The notes under the pieces: model-generated
What the model was told of the DNA's origin: nothing
Database searches by the model: none
Seen by the model: the letters and a program-made list of their open reading frames with translations, nothing else
Source of the DNA: Bog-473 sp963736525
GTDB lineage: Bacteria; Actinomycetota; Acidimicrobiia; Acidimicrobiales; RAAP-2
Reading direction: 5' to 3'
NCBI GenBank assembly: GCA_963736525.1
Contig: CAVTPF010000018.1
Span: 124,001 to 188,000 of the forward strand
DNA: 64,000 nt
Made by a program: the position numbers and the translations under genes
In this document: positions 34,470 through 42,669 of the stretch, piece after piece
Numbering within the stretch: the first letter of the stretch is position 1
Layout: each line of letters opens with the position of its first letter

Positions 34470-34475
34470 TAAGCT
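34470..34475 (+). promoter_or_regulatory. -10 box of alaS (leaderless)
   Basis: TAAGCT followed by GGAGCG and then ATG 34482, the same arrangement as at pdxS. Confidence 0.55.
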
Positions 34476-34481
34476 GGAGCG

Positions 34482-37061
34482 ATGGACGCCAACGAACTGA
34501 GGGCGGCCTTCACGCGCTACTTCGCCGACCGGGGGCACCAGGTCGTGCCGTCGGCCAGCCTGATCCCGCACGATCCCTCCGTTCTCTTCACGATCGCTGG
34601 CATGGTGCCGTTCAAGCCCTACTTCTTGGGCGAGGAGCCCGCGCCGTGGCGCCGGGCGACGTCGATTCAGAAGTGCTTCCGGACGCCGGACATCGAGATC
34701 ATCGGCACCGACACCTACCACTGCACCTTCTTCGAGATGCTCGGCAACTTCAGCTTCGGGGACTACTTCAAGGAGGACGCAATCCCGATGGCCTGGGAGC
34801 TGCTCACCGAGGTCTTCGGCCTCGACGGCGACCGGCTCTGGGTCACGGTGCACGAGGGAGACGACGAGGCCGAGCAGATCTGGGTCGACAAGGTCGGCGT
34901 GCGGCCCGAGCGGATCCAGCGCATGGGCGACGAGGACAACTTCTGGGCCATGGGCGAGACCGGCCCGTGCGGGCCCGACTCGGAGCTCTTCTTCGACAAG
35001 GGCGAGGCCTACGGTCACGACGGTGGGCCCAAGCACGGCGGGGACCAGCGCTTCGTCGAAATCTGGAACCTCGTCTTCATGCAGCTCAACCGCGACGCCC
35101 ACGGGGTGCTCACCGAGCTGCCGCGCAAGAACATCGACACCGGCGCGGGGCTGGAGCGCATCTTGCCCATCCTCCAGGGCCACGACTCCGTCTTCGACAC
35201 GGACCTGTTCGCGCCCGTCATCGACGCGGCGGCCTCGGTCATCGGCACCCCCTACGGGACCGACGCGCGCACCGACGTGGCGCTCCGCGTCCTGGCCGAC
35301 CACGGCCGCGCCGTGTCCATGCTGGTGGCCGACGGCGTCCTGCCGGCCAACGAGGGACGCGGCTACGTGCTGCGCCGGGTGGTGCGCCGCGCCGTCATGG
35401 CGGCCCGGCGCCTGGGTGTCGAGAAGCCCGTCACCCCGACGCTGGTGCGCGCCGCCACCGAGGTGCTGGGCCAGGCCTACCCCGAGCTGGTGGCCCAGCA
35501 CGATGTCATCGTGAACGTCGTGGCGCGCGAGGAGGCCGGGTTCGACCGCACGCTGCGCGCCGGGTTGAGCCGGCTGGAGGAGGCGTTCGCCACCGGGACG
35601 AAGGTGCTCGAGGGCGACGTGGCCTTCACCTTGCACGACACCCATGGCTTCCCGGTCGAGCTCACCGAGGAGCTGGCCCGCGACGCAGGGGTCGAGGTCG
35701 ACCGGGCGGGCTTTGACGCGGCTATGGCCGAGCAGCGGGAGCGGGCCCGGGCCGCGGCCAAGTCGTCGCGCACCGGCGACGAGGCGGCGTACCGGGCACT
35801 GCTCGAGGCCGAGGGGCCGACGCCCTTCGTCGGGCGCGGCAAGGAGAACTACGAGGTCCCGGCGCGCGTCGTGGCCGTGCTCCAGGGTGGCGAGGCGGAC
35901 GCCGGCGGTGAGGACGACGTCGAGATCTTCTTGGACCGCACGCCCTTCTATGCCGAGAGCGGTGGCCAGATCGGGGACACCGGCACCATCGTGACCGAGT
36001 CCGGCATCGCCGAGGTCTACGACACGCAGTTGGTCGTGCCGGGTCTGGTGGCGCACAAGGCCCGCGTCAGCGGCGAGGTGCGGGCGGGGCAGGACGCGCT
36101 GGCCACCATCGATGGCGAGCGCCGCGAGGCCATTCGGCGCAACCACACCGCGACCCACCTGTTGCACTCGGCCCTGCGCTCGGTCCTGGGGGATCACGTG
36201 CGCCAGCAGGGGTCGCTGGTGTCGCCCGACTACCTGCGTTTCGACTTCTCGCATCACGCCCAGCCGACGCGCGACGAGCTCGACGAGGTCTTCGCGCTGG
36301 CCAACGACGCCGTCCTCACCGACGCGGCGGTCGAGACGACGGAGACCTCGCGCGAGGACGCCGAGCAGATGGGGGCCATCGCCTTCTTCGGCGACAAGTA
36401 CGGGGCGTCGGTGCGGGTGGTGCAGGCGGGATCGGCGTCGCTCGAGTTCTGCGGCGGCACGCACGTGGACGCCTTGGGTCAGATCGGCCCCATCACGCTG
36501 CTGTCGGAGGGGTCCATCGGCTCGAACACGCGGCGGATCTTCGCGCTGACCGGCCGGGCGTCGCTGCAACGGGCCCTCGAGCGCGAGCGCCTGGTGCAGT
36601 CGGCCGCCGAGCTGTTGCGGACGGAGCCCGACGAGCTGCTGGCGGCCATCGGCCGGGCGAACGAACGCCAGCGCGACGCCGAGAAGGAGCTCTCGAAGCT
36701 GCGCCAGCAGTCCAGCGAGGTGGAGGCCGCCGCGTTGGCCGCCCAGGCGCGGGACGACGGCGGCGTCGTGGTGGCGCGGCGCGACAACGTGGCGCCCGAC
36801 GCCCTGCGGGGCCTGGCGCAGGCGGTCCTGCGTCACGACGGGGTGCGGGCGGTCGTCCTCGGTGGCACGCCCGACGGGACCAAGGTGGCCATCGTCGCGG
36901 CGACGGGCGGCTCGCCCGGCGCGGACCAGCTGGTGCGCACGCTCGGGCCCATGGTGGGCGGCGGGGGCGGCGGCTCGCCCGAGGTGGCGACGGCCGGTGG
37001 GAAGGACCCCTCCCGGTTGGAGGCGGCGCTGGCCGAGGCGCAGCGTCTCCTGTCCGCGTGA
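34482..37061 (+). CDS. alaS: Alanyl-tRNA synthetase
   Basis: An 859-residue class II synthetase with editing. Visible are the N-terminal catalytic core (FTRYFADRGHQVVPSASLIP, motif 3 GAGLERILPIL), the editing domain zinc/catalytic residues HTATHLL and CGGTHVD, and the C-terminal C-Ala domain with a Gly-rich stretch (GGGGGGSPEVATAGG). Length is standard. Its stop overlaps the ruvX GTG by four bases, starting the alaS-ruvX-mltG-aroE run also found in mycobacteria. Confidence 0.98.
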   Translation: MDANELRAAFTRYFADRGHQVVPSASLIPHDPSVLFTIAGMVPFKPYFLGEEPAPWRRATSIQKCFRTPDIEIIGTDTYHCTFFEMLGNFSFGDYFKEDAIPMAWELLTEVFGLDGDRLWVTVHEGDDEAEQIWVDKVGVRPERIQRMGDEDNFWAMGETGPCGPDSELFFDKGEAYGHDGGPKHGGDQRFVEIWNLVFMQLNRDAHGVLTELPRKNIDTGAGLERILPILQGHDSVFDTDLFAPVIDAAASVIGTPYGTDARTDVALRVLADHGRAVSMLVADGVLPANEGRGYVLRRVVRRAVMAARRLGVEKPVTPTLVRAATEVLGQAYPELVAQHDVIVNVVAREEAGFDRTLRAGLSRLEEAFATGTKVLEGDVAFTLHDTHGFPVELTEELARDAGVEVDRAGFDAAMAEQRERARAAAKSSRTGDEAAYRALLEAEGPTPFVGRGKENYEVPARVVAVLQGGEADAGGEDDVEIFLDRTPFYAESGGQIGDTGTIVTESGIAEVYDTQLVVPGLVAHKARVSGEVRAGQDALATIDGERREAIRRNHTATHLLHSALRSVLGDHVRQQGSLVSPDYLRFDFSHHAQPTRDELDEVFALANDAVLTDAAVETTETSREDAEQMGAIAFFGDKYGASVRVVQAGSASLEFCGGTHVDALGQIGPITLLSEGSIGSNTRRIFALTGRASLQRALERERLVQSAAELLRTEPDELLAAIGRANERQRDAEKELSKLRQQSSEVEAAALAAQARDDGGVVVARRDNVAPDALRGLAQAVLRHDGVRAVVLGGTPDGTKVAIVAATGGSPGADQLVRTLGPMVGGGGGGSPEVATAGGKDPSRLEAALAEAQRLLSA

Positions 37062-37519
37062 GCGGGGAGGAGGACCACCAGCACCGGCGCCGGCGACGCG
37101 GCCGGGTGGCCGCGCTCGATCTCGGCTCCAAGCGGATCGGTGTGGCCTTCAGCGACAGCGGGCGCAGCCTGGCCAGCCCCTGGGGGACGATCGAGCGCAG
37201 TGGGGACGAGGTGCGCGACCGGGGGGCCGTGGTCGACGCCATGCGCGAGGTCGAGGCGTCCACGGTCGTGGTCGGGCTCCCGCTGAGCCTCACCGGTGAG
37301 GTCGGCCCGGCGGCCCGGGCGGCCCTGGTCGAGGCGGCGGCGCTGCGCGCGCTGCTCGAGCCGCTCGGGGTCTCGGTCGAGACGGCGGACGAGCGCCTCA
37401 CCACCGTGGAGGCGGAGCGCTCCTTGCGGGCGGCGGGACGGACGGGGAAGGCCGCCCGCCGGGTGGTCGACAGCGCAGCGGCGATGGTGCTGCTGCAGGC
37501 CTGGCTGGACAACGCGTGA
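37058..37519 (+). CDS. ruvX: Putative pre-16S rRNA nuclease/Holliday junction resolvase-like protein (YqgF)
   Basis: A 153-residue RNase H-fold protein. The acidic metal site is visible: Asp in AALDLGSKRIGVAFSD, Glu in ADERLTTVEAE and Asp in RVVDSAAAMVLL. YqgF proteins mature the 5' end of 16S rRNA in E. coli; an additional role in recombination is claimed in some species. GTG 37058 overlaps alaS, and the stop overlaps mltG. Confidence 0.94.
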   Translation: MSGEEDHQHRRRRRGRVAALDLGSKRIGVAFSDSGRSLASPWGTIERSGDEVRDRGAVVDAMREVEASTVVVGLPLSLTGEVGPAARAALVEAAALRALLEPLGVSVETADERLTTVEAERSLRAAGRTGKAARRVVDSAAAMVLLQAWLDNA

Positions 37520-38676
37520 CCGGGCCCGGCGACGGCGACATCCCCTGGCCGCAGCCCGAACCGCCCCGGGACGACCCCGCGCCGGCCCAACCGCCGGACG
37601 AGGGCGCCCCGGAGCAGGACGCCGAGACCCGGACCACCCGCCGGGCCGCGCACTCGGCCCGGGTCCGCCGCCGGCGCCGGGTGGTCGCCGTGGTGGCGGG
37701 CGGCCTGCTCGTGCTCGTCCTCGCCTTCACGCTCTGGTACGAGCTGGAGTCGCACGCGCTCGGCCCCGAGGGGCCCCAGGTCGTGGTCACCGTGCACGAG
37801 GGGGAGTCGACGGACGCCGTCATCGACTCGCTGAACCAGGCGCACGTCATCGGCAGCTCGCTCGCCTTCCAGGTCTCGGAGATCTTCCACGGCACCCCGG
37901 CCGTGCTCCCCGGCAGCTACGCGCTGCACCAGAACCAGACCTTCGCCGAGGTGCGGGCGATCCTGGCCGCGGGCCCCAACATCTACCCGGTGGACGTGCG
38001 CCCCGGCTTCACGCTCTCGGAGGTGGCGTCACAGGTGGACAGCCTGCCCGGCCACGCGCCGGGCGGCTTCGCCCAGGCGGCGGCGAGCGGCGTGGTGCAC
38101 TCGGCCTTCTCGCCGCCCGGGTCCAACGACCTCGAGGGGATGCTCGGGACCGGGTCCTACTTGATCCTCCCGGGCGAGAGCGACGTCACCATCGTGGGCG
38201 ACATGGTGCAGCGCTTCGACCGCAGCGCCACCGCCGCCGGCCTCAGCACGGCGTCGGCCGCCGCGCTCGGGTTGACCCCCTACCAGGTGATCACCACGGC
38301 CTCGGTGGTGGAGAAGGAGGGCTACATCCCGGTCAACATGCCCGACGTCGCCCGCGTGATCTACAACCGACTCGCCCAGGACATGCCCCTGCAGATGGAC
38401 TCGACCGTGCTGTACGCGCTGGGACAGGACGGCGGACCCGTGACCCCGCAGGACCTCAAGATCCAGTCGCCCTACAACACGTACCTGAACAACGGCCTGC
38501 CGCCGACGCCGATCTGCATGCCGTCGAACGACGCCATGACCGCGGCGCTGCACCCACCGCCCGGGGCGTGGCTGTACTTCGTCCTGGACCAGAAGAACGG
38601 CGTCATGGCCTTCTCCGACACCTATGCCGAGCAACTGGCCAACGAGCAGTTGGCGAAGTCGCGTGGGCTCCCCTGA
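37516..38676 (+). CDS. mltG: Endolytic murein transglycosylase MltG
   Basis: A 386-residue membrane-anchored enzyme that cuts nascent peptidoglycan strands inside the chain and is thought to end glycan synthesis. A Pro/Glu-rich cytoplasmic stretch (1-55) and basic cluster precede one span (VVAVVAGGLLVLVLAFTLW). The extracytoplasmic part has a LysM-like region and the YceG domain with catalytic Glu in ASVVEKEGY and MDSTVLYALG. GTG 37516 overlaps ruvX. A glycan cutter near two SEDS polymerase genes fits shared cell-wall work. Confidence 0.94.
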   Translation: MTGPGDGDIPWPQPEPPRDDPAPAQPPDEGAPEQDAETRTTRRAAHSARVRRRRRVVAVVAGGLLVLVLAFTLWYELESHALGPEGPQVVVTVHEGESTDAVIDSLNQAHVIGSSLAFQVSEIFHGTPAVLPGSYALHQNQTFAEVRAILAAGPNIYPVDVRPGFTLSEVASQVDSLPGHAPGGFAQAAASGVVHSAFSPPGSNDLEGMLGTGSYLILPGESDVTIVGDMVQRFDRSATAAGLSTASAAALGLTPYQVITTASVVEKEGYIPVNMPDVARVIYNRLAQDMPLQMDSTVLYALGQDGGPVTPQDLKIQSPYNTYLNNGLPPTPICMPSNDAMTAALHPPPGAWLYFVLDQKNGVMAFSDTYAEQLANEQLAKSRGLP

Positions 38677-39583
38677 GCCGCTCGTGCCGCTGACGATGGA
38701 CGGTGCCCGCCGGGACGCCGGGCCCGGCGTCGCGATCGTGGGGGTGATCGGCAGCCCCGTCGCCCATTCGCTCTCGCCGTTGCTGCACAGGACGGCCTTC
38801 GCGGCGCTCGGACTGGGCGACACGTGGCGCTCGTTTGCGTTCGAGGTTGGACCGGGTGCGGCCGCCGGTGCGCTCGATGACATGCGCCGGGCCGGCGTCA
38901 CGGGGCTCTCCGTCACCATGCCGCACAAGGCCGACGTCGCCGCGCTCGTCGACGAGTGCAGCGCGCCGGCCCGCCGGCTGGCGGCCGTCAACTGCGTCGT
39001 GAACCAGGGCGGCTCGCTCTTCGGGGCCAACACCGACGGCGAGGGGTTCGTCTCGTCACTGGTCCGCGGCGCCGGGTTTGACCCGGCGGGGCGCCGGTGC
39101 CTGGTCATCGGGGCGGGCGGGGCGGCCCGGGCCGTGGTACTGGCCCTGGCCGATGCCGGCGCGGCAGCAGTGGCGATCGTGAACCGGACACCCGAGCGGG
39201 CGTACCGGGCCGCCGGACTGGCCGGCCCGGCGGGCTCGGTGGTGACGCTGACCGACGGGTCCGTCGCCGCGGCCGTGGCCGTGGCGGACCTCGTCGTGAA
39301 CGCGACGCCGGTGGGCATGGCGGGCGTGGCGCAGCCGGGGTCGCCCGAGTGGCTCGTCCCCCCCGTGCTGCTCGGCCAGGGCCAGGTCGCGGCCGATCTC
39401 GTCTACGCACCCCGCCCCACGCCCTGGTTGCGCGATGCGGCGGCGGCCGGGGCCACGACCCTCGACGGGCTCGGGATGCTCGTGCACCAGGCCGCGGCGC
39501 AGCTCGTGCTCTGGACCGGCATGGAGCCGCCGGTCGAGGCGATGTGGCGCGCCGCCGAGGCGGCCCGTCCCGAGGAGCCCTGA
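38663..39583 (+). CDS. aroE: Shikimate 5-dehydrogenase
   Basis: A 306-residue NADPH enzyme of aromatic amino-acid synthesis that reduces 3-dehydroshikimate to shikimate. The substrate motif GSPVAHSLSP, catalytic Lys in VTMPHKADV, Asp in GANTDGEGF and dinucleotide motif IGAGGAARA are present. The start is unsure: GTG 38663 overlaps mltG by 14 bases, with GTG 38684 and ATG 38696 as alternatives giving 7 or 11 fewer residues; none has a strong ribosome site. Confidence 0.94.
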   Translation: MGSPEPLVPLTMDGARRDAGPGVAIVGVIGSPVAHSLSPLLHRTAFAALGLGDTWRSFAFEVGPGAAAGALDDMRRAGVTGLSVTMPHKADVAALVDECSAPARRLAAVNCVVNQGGSLFGANTDGEGFVSSLVRGAGFDPAGRRCLVIGAGGAARAVVLALADAGAAAVAIVNRTPERAYRAAGLAGPAGSVVTLTDGSVAAAVAVADLVVNATPVGMAGVAQPGSPEWLVPPVLLGQGQVAADLVYAPRPTPWLRDAAAAGATTLDGLGMLVHQAAAQLVLWTGMEPPVEAMWRAAEAARPEEP

Positions 39584-39604
39584 GCCCCCGGCGGGATCGG
39601 CCCG

Positions 39605-40546
39605 TCAGGAGGGGGAGGCGGGCGCCGGCGGGGGGACCGCGTCGACCGGCCAGAGGTGTGCCTTGGCCAGCGCGGCAATCGTCTCCTCGCGCAGCGCGCG
39701 GGTGAGCGCGTCGCGCTGCGACGGGACCGTCAGGAGCGTGACGCGCAGCGTCATCGTGGACGCGTCCGCCGCCAGGAGTCCCACCAGCCTCGGGGGCTCC
39801 GTGCAGTGGGCGGAGAATTCGGGGTCGCCGGCGACGCGGTGCGCCGCCTCCTCCATGACCCGCCTGACCGTCTCGAGGTCGGCTGCGCTCGCGCCGGGGA
39901 GGGTCAGGTCGACGACGGCGCGCGCCCAACCCCGCGAGAGGTTGCCGATGAGGCGGATGTCACCGTTGGGGACGATGTAGATGGTGCCGTCGACGGCCCG
40001 GAAGCGGGTCAGGCGCATGGTGACGTCCTCGACGACGCCGGTCACGCCGCCGACCGTGACGGAGTCGCCGACGTTGTACTGGTCCTCCATGGTCATGAGG
40101 ACGCCGGAGAAGTAGTCGCGCACGATCTGCTGGGCGCCGAAGCCGAGCGTGGCACCGATGATCGTGGCGCTGGCGAGGAGCGGGGTGAGGTTGATGCCCA
40201 GCATGCCGAGCACGATGGCGCCGGCGACGACGAACACGAAGAAGCGCCAGACGTTCGCCACGACGCCGGACATGGTGGCGACGCGCGCGCCGGCGCGCTG
40301 CGAGCCGGAACGAGCCGCCGTCTGGTTGGCGACACGCTCGAGCAGCCGGCGGATGGCCTTGGCGCCGTACCGGGCCACGAGCAGCGCCACGACGACGACG
40401 AAGACGATGCTGAGCGGGCGGATGATCAGATCGGTGACCGTCGATGCCGTGTCGGGACTGACCCCGAGCTTGGTCAGCAGGTGGTAGAGCCATCCACCGC
40501 CCTGGTCGACCTGGCCGGTCGAGCCCGTCGCCCCCACGGTGCCCAC
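39605..40546 (-). CDS. Small-conductance mechanosensitive channel (MscS family)
   Basis: About 313 residues of an MscS-type channel, which opens under membrane tension to release solutes. Two spans (SIVFVVVVALLVARYGA and FFVFVVAGAIVLGMLGI) are followed by the pore helix ASATIIGATLGFGAQQIV and the beta domain (QYNVGDSVTVGGVTGVVEDV). The start is uncertain: GTG 40546 and GTG 40537 are equally plausible, and the frame stays open to 40687 over the divergent rodA promoter. It is convergent with aroE. Confidence 0.9.
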   Translation of the reverse strand: MGTVGATGSTGQVDQGGGWLYHLLTKLGVSPDTASTVTDLIIRPLSIVFVVVVALLVARYGAKAIRRLLERVANQTAARSGSQRAGARVATMSGVVANVWRFFVFVVAGAIVLGMLGINLTPLLASATIIGATLGFGAQQIVRDYFSGVLMTMEDQYNVGDSVTVGGVTGVVEDVTMRLTRFRAVDGTIYIVPNGDIRLIGNLSRGWARAVVDLTLPGASAADLETVRRVMEEAAHRVAGDPEFSAHCTEPPRLVGLLAADASTMTLRVTLLTVPSQRDALTRALREETIAALAKAHLWPVDAVPPPAPASPS

Positions 40547-40610
40547 CAGGGCGTGGGCCGGCGCCAGGGGGGAGAGGTCACGGCCGGTATTCTGTCCCGC
40601 AATCCGCCAT

Positions 40611-41762
40611 ATGACCACACTCGCCCGAACACACGTTGCCGCCCGCCGCAGCGTGCCCCCGTTCGACTTCATCCTGGTCCTGGCCACGTTGATGGTGTCG
40701 GCGGTCGGGGTGGTGATGGTCTACACCGCGACCCGCGGTTCGCTGCTGGCCCAGGGAGAGGACCCCAAGACCTTCCTGAAGAAGCAGGGGCTCTTCGTGG
40801 TGCTCGGGATCATCACGATGGTGGTGGTCGCCCTCATCGACTACCGGCGGCTCGAGCCCCTGGCCACCGTCATCTACTGGCTGATCGTGCTGGCACTGGT
40901 GGGCGTGTTCGTGGTGGGCAGCAGCGCCCAGGGCGCGGCGCGCTGGTTCAGCGTCGGCCCGCTGCAGCTGCAACCCTCTGAGTTCGCTGTCCTCGCGCTG
41001 ATCCTGGCCGTGGCGTCGTATTGCGCGCGCCGCGACGAGGAGGGCCTGGCCTGGCGCGACGTGTTCCGGTTGCTGATCATGGCGGGCATCCCGATCGTGC
41101 TGGTCCTGCTGCAACCCGACCTCGGCACGGCGATGATCATGGTGATCGTGATGTTGGTCATGCTGGCGGCGGCGGGGCTGCCGATCAGGATCCTCGTCTT
41201 GCTGCTGATCGGGACCGCGCTGGTCGCGGTGGTCGCCGTCGAGGGCGGACTCTTGCACCATTACCAGATCGCCCGGTTGACGACGTTCTTGAACCCCAAC
41301 AACACCAGCACCAATCCCTACGTGCAGTCGGCCATCTACAACCTGCACCAGTCCACGGACGCCATCGGCTCGGGGGGCCTGCTCGGTTCGGGCATCGGGC
41401 ACGGGGCGCAGACGAACCTCGGCTACGTGCCCGAGCAGCAGACCGACTTCATCTTCACCGCGGTCGGCGAGCAGCTCGGATTCGTCGGGTCTGTCGGCGT
41501 GTTGGCCCTCCTCGGCGTCATCGCCTGGCGGGTGCTGCACGCCGCCGTGGTGTCGCGCGACATCTTCGGTCGCCTCATCTGCGCCGGGCTCTTCGCGTTC
41601 ATCGCCTTCAGCGTCTTCCAGAACGCCGGCATGACGATGGGCATCATGCCCATCACCGGGATCCCGCTCCCGTTCGTCAGCTACGGGGGGACGGCCGTGC
41701 TCGTCTTCTTCGGCGCGGTCGGCCTGGCCCTCAGCGTCGGCGCCCGGCGGCGGCATCGGTGA
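40611..41762 (+). CDS. SEDS-family peptidoglycan polymerase, RodA-like
   Basis: A 383-residue protein with ten predicted spans. SEDS proteins polymerise lipid II into glycan strands during elongation (RodA) or division (FtsW). Conserved segments are RWFSVGPLQLQPSEF, LLQPDLGTAMI, GSGIGHGAQTNLGYVPEQQT and PLPFVSYGG. The GHGAQTNLGYVPEQQTDFIF region and the absence of long tails favour RodA. ATG 40611 has no ribosome site; TATTCT at 40589-40594 is a possible -10. No transpeptidase partner gene is adjacent. It overlaps the BFN nuclease gene (GTGA). Confidence 0.93.
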   Translation: MTTLARTHVAARRSVPPFDFILVLATLMVSAVGVVMVYTATRGSLLAQGEDPKTFLKKQGLFVVLGIITMVVVALIDYRRLEPLATVIYWLIVLALVGVFVVGSSAQGAARWFSVGPLQLQPSEFAVLALILAVASYCARRDEEGLAWRDVFRLLIMAGIPIVLVLLQPDLGTAMIMVIVMLVMLAAAGLPIRILVLLLIGTALVAVVAVEGGLLHHYQIARLTTFLNPNNTSTNPYVQSAIYNLHQSTDAIGSGGLLGSGIGHGAQTNLGYVPEQQTDFIFTAVGEQLGFVGSVGVLALLGVIAWRVLHAAVVSRDIFGRLICAGLFAFIAFSVFQNAGMTMGIMPITGIPLPFVSYGGTAVLVFFGAVGLALSVGARRRHR

Positions 41763-42271
41763 CCGACGTCCAGCCGGGGGTGGCGGCGGACGCCCCCGGG
41801 TCTCCCGCGACGGAGCAGCAGCCGGTGCTCCCGTCGTTCCGGGTCATGGACGTCGACGACGTCGCGCTCGAGCTGCCGTCGCAGTACCCGTCGGTCACCC
41901 TGGTGGAGTCGGAACCACCGCTGCGCGCCCTGGTCTTCCCGGTCGGGCTGCCCGAGGGCACGGCCATGGCCCAGGCCCTGCGCCGGATGGACGCGCGCCG
42001 CCCGATGACCCACGAGCTGTTCATGCAGGTGCTGCAGCGGGCGCGCATCGACGTCATCGCCGTGCGGCTGGTCGGCCGCGAAGAGGGCAACCTGCTGGCC
42101 GAGCTCGACCTGATGACCCCCGGCGGCCGCGAGCGCGTGGACTGCCGGCCCTCCGACGGGATCGTGCTCGCGCTGCGCATGCCCGTGCCGGCCCCGATCC
42201 TCGTCGACGAGCGCCTGCTCGAAGACCCCGGCGACGTCCCCCCCGGCACCCCCGCACCGGACGCGCCCTGA
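41759..42271 (+). CDS. Bifunctional nuclease family (BFN/DUF151) protein
   Basis: A 170-residue protein of the BFN family, first described in plants as having RNase and DNase activity; bacterial functions are poorly known. The core runs from FRVMDVDDVALELPSQYPS to RVDCRPSDGIVLALRM, with the family motif RPSDGIVLALR. An N-terminal Pro/Ala stretch of about 25 residues is extra. GTG 41759 overlaps the SEDS gene, indicating co-expression. Confidence 0.85.
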   Translation: MTDVQPGVAADAPGSPATEQQPVLPSFRVMDVDDVALELPSQYPSVTLVESEPPLRALVFPVGLPEGTAMAQALRRMDARRPMTHELFMQVLQRARIDVIAVRLVGREEGNLLAELDLMTPGGRERVDCRPSDGIVLALRMPVPAPILVDERLLEDPGDVPPGTPAPDAP

Positions 42272-42296
42272 CGGACCGACCGGCGCGGTCCCCGTG

Positions 42297-42310
42297 GATC
42301 TGATCAGATC
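42297..42310. promoter_or_regulatory. 14-bp perfect palindrome before the haem-monooxygenase gene
   Basis: GATCTGATCAGATC ends five bases before ATG 42316. Its position suits an operator that blocks transcription or translation initiation. No TANNNT box or ribosome site is apparent between the BFN stop (42271) and the ATG. Confidence 0.5.
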
Positions 42311-42315
42311 GGGTC

Positions 42316-42648
42316 ATGACGGTCATCAAGATCAACGCCATCACCGTGCCGGAGGACGCCGGCGACGAGCTCGCCCGCCGTTTCGCGGCCCGAGCCGGCG
42401 CCGTGGACGGCCAGGAGGGCTTCGAGGGCTTCGAGCTGCTGCGCCCCACCGACGAGCGGCGCCAGTGGCTGGTGGTCACCCGTTGGCGGGACGAGGCGTC
42501 GTTCCAGGCGTGGGTCGCCTCGCCGGCCTTCGCGCACGGCCACGCCGGCGCCGACCGGCCGTCGCCCCACGGCGGGCCCGTGTCGGTGGCGTCGGAGCTG
42601 TGGTCCTACGAGGTGGCGGGGGGTGCCGCGCCCCGTCGGGACGCCTGA
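42316..42648 (+). CDS. Haem-degrading monooxygenase, MhuD/IsdG-like (ABM fold)
   Basis: A 110-residue ferredoxin-like dimeric monooxygenase. MhuD/IsdG enzymes open the haem ring to release iron in the cytoplasm. The start VIKINAITVP is close to the mycobacterial MhuD start, and the three residues needed for activity appear to be present: Asn7, Trp66 (FQAWVASP) and a His in AFAHGHAG (His76 or His74 after a one-residue shift). It stands alone with a palindrome in front, and no haem-uptake genes are near. An ordinary antibiotic-biosynthesis-type monooxygenase is the alternative. Confidence 0.85.
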   Translation: MTVIKINAITVPEDAGDELARRFAARAGAVDGQEGFEGFELLRPTDERRQWLVVTRWRDEASFQAWVASPAFAHGHAGADRPSPHGGPVSVASELWSYEVAGGAAPRRDA

Positions 42649-42668
42649 CCTCGGCGCCCCGACGGGGC
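42630..42668. terminator. Bidirectional hairpin between convergent genes
   Basis: GCCCCGTCGGG (42630-42640) pairs with CCCGACGGGGC (42658-42668): 11 bp with a 17-base loop holding the stop of the upstream gene. No U-run follows, as is common in high-GC actinobacteria. Confidence 0.65.
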
Positions 42669-42669
42669 G

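Noticed and set aside
34347..36836. 829-codon minus-strand frame opposite alaS
   Set aside because: It lies wholly opposite the alaS coding sequence, with composition typical of complementary high-GC codons.
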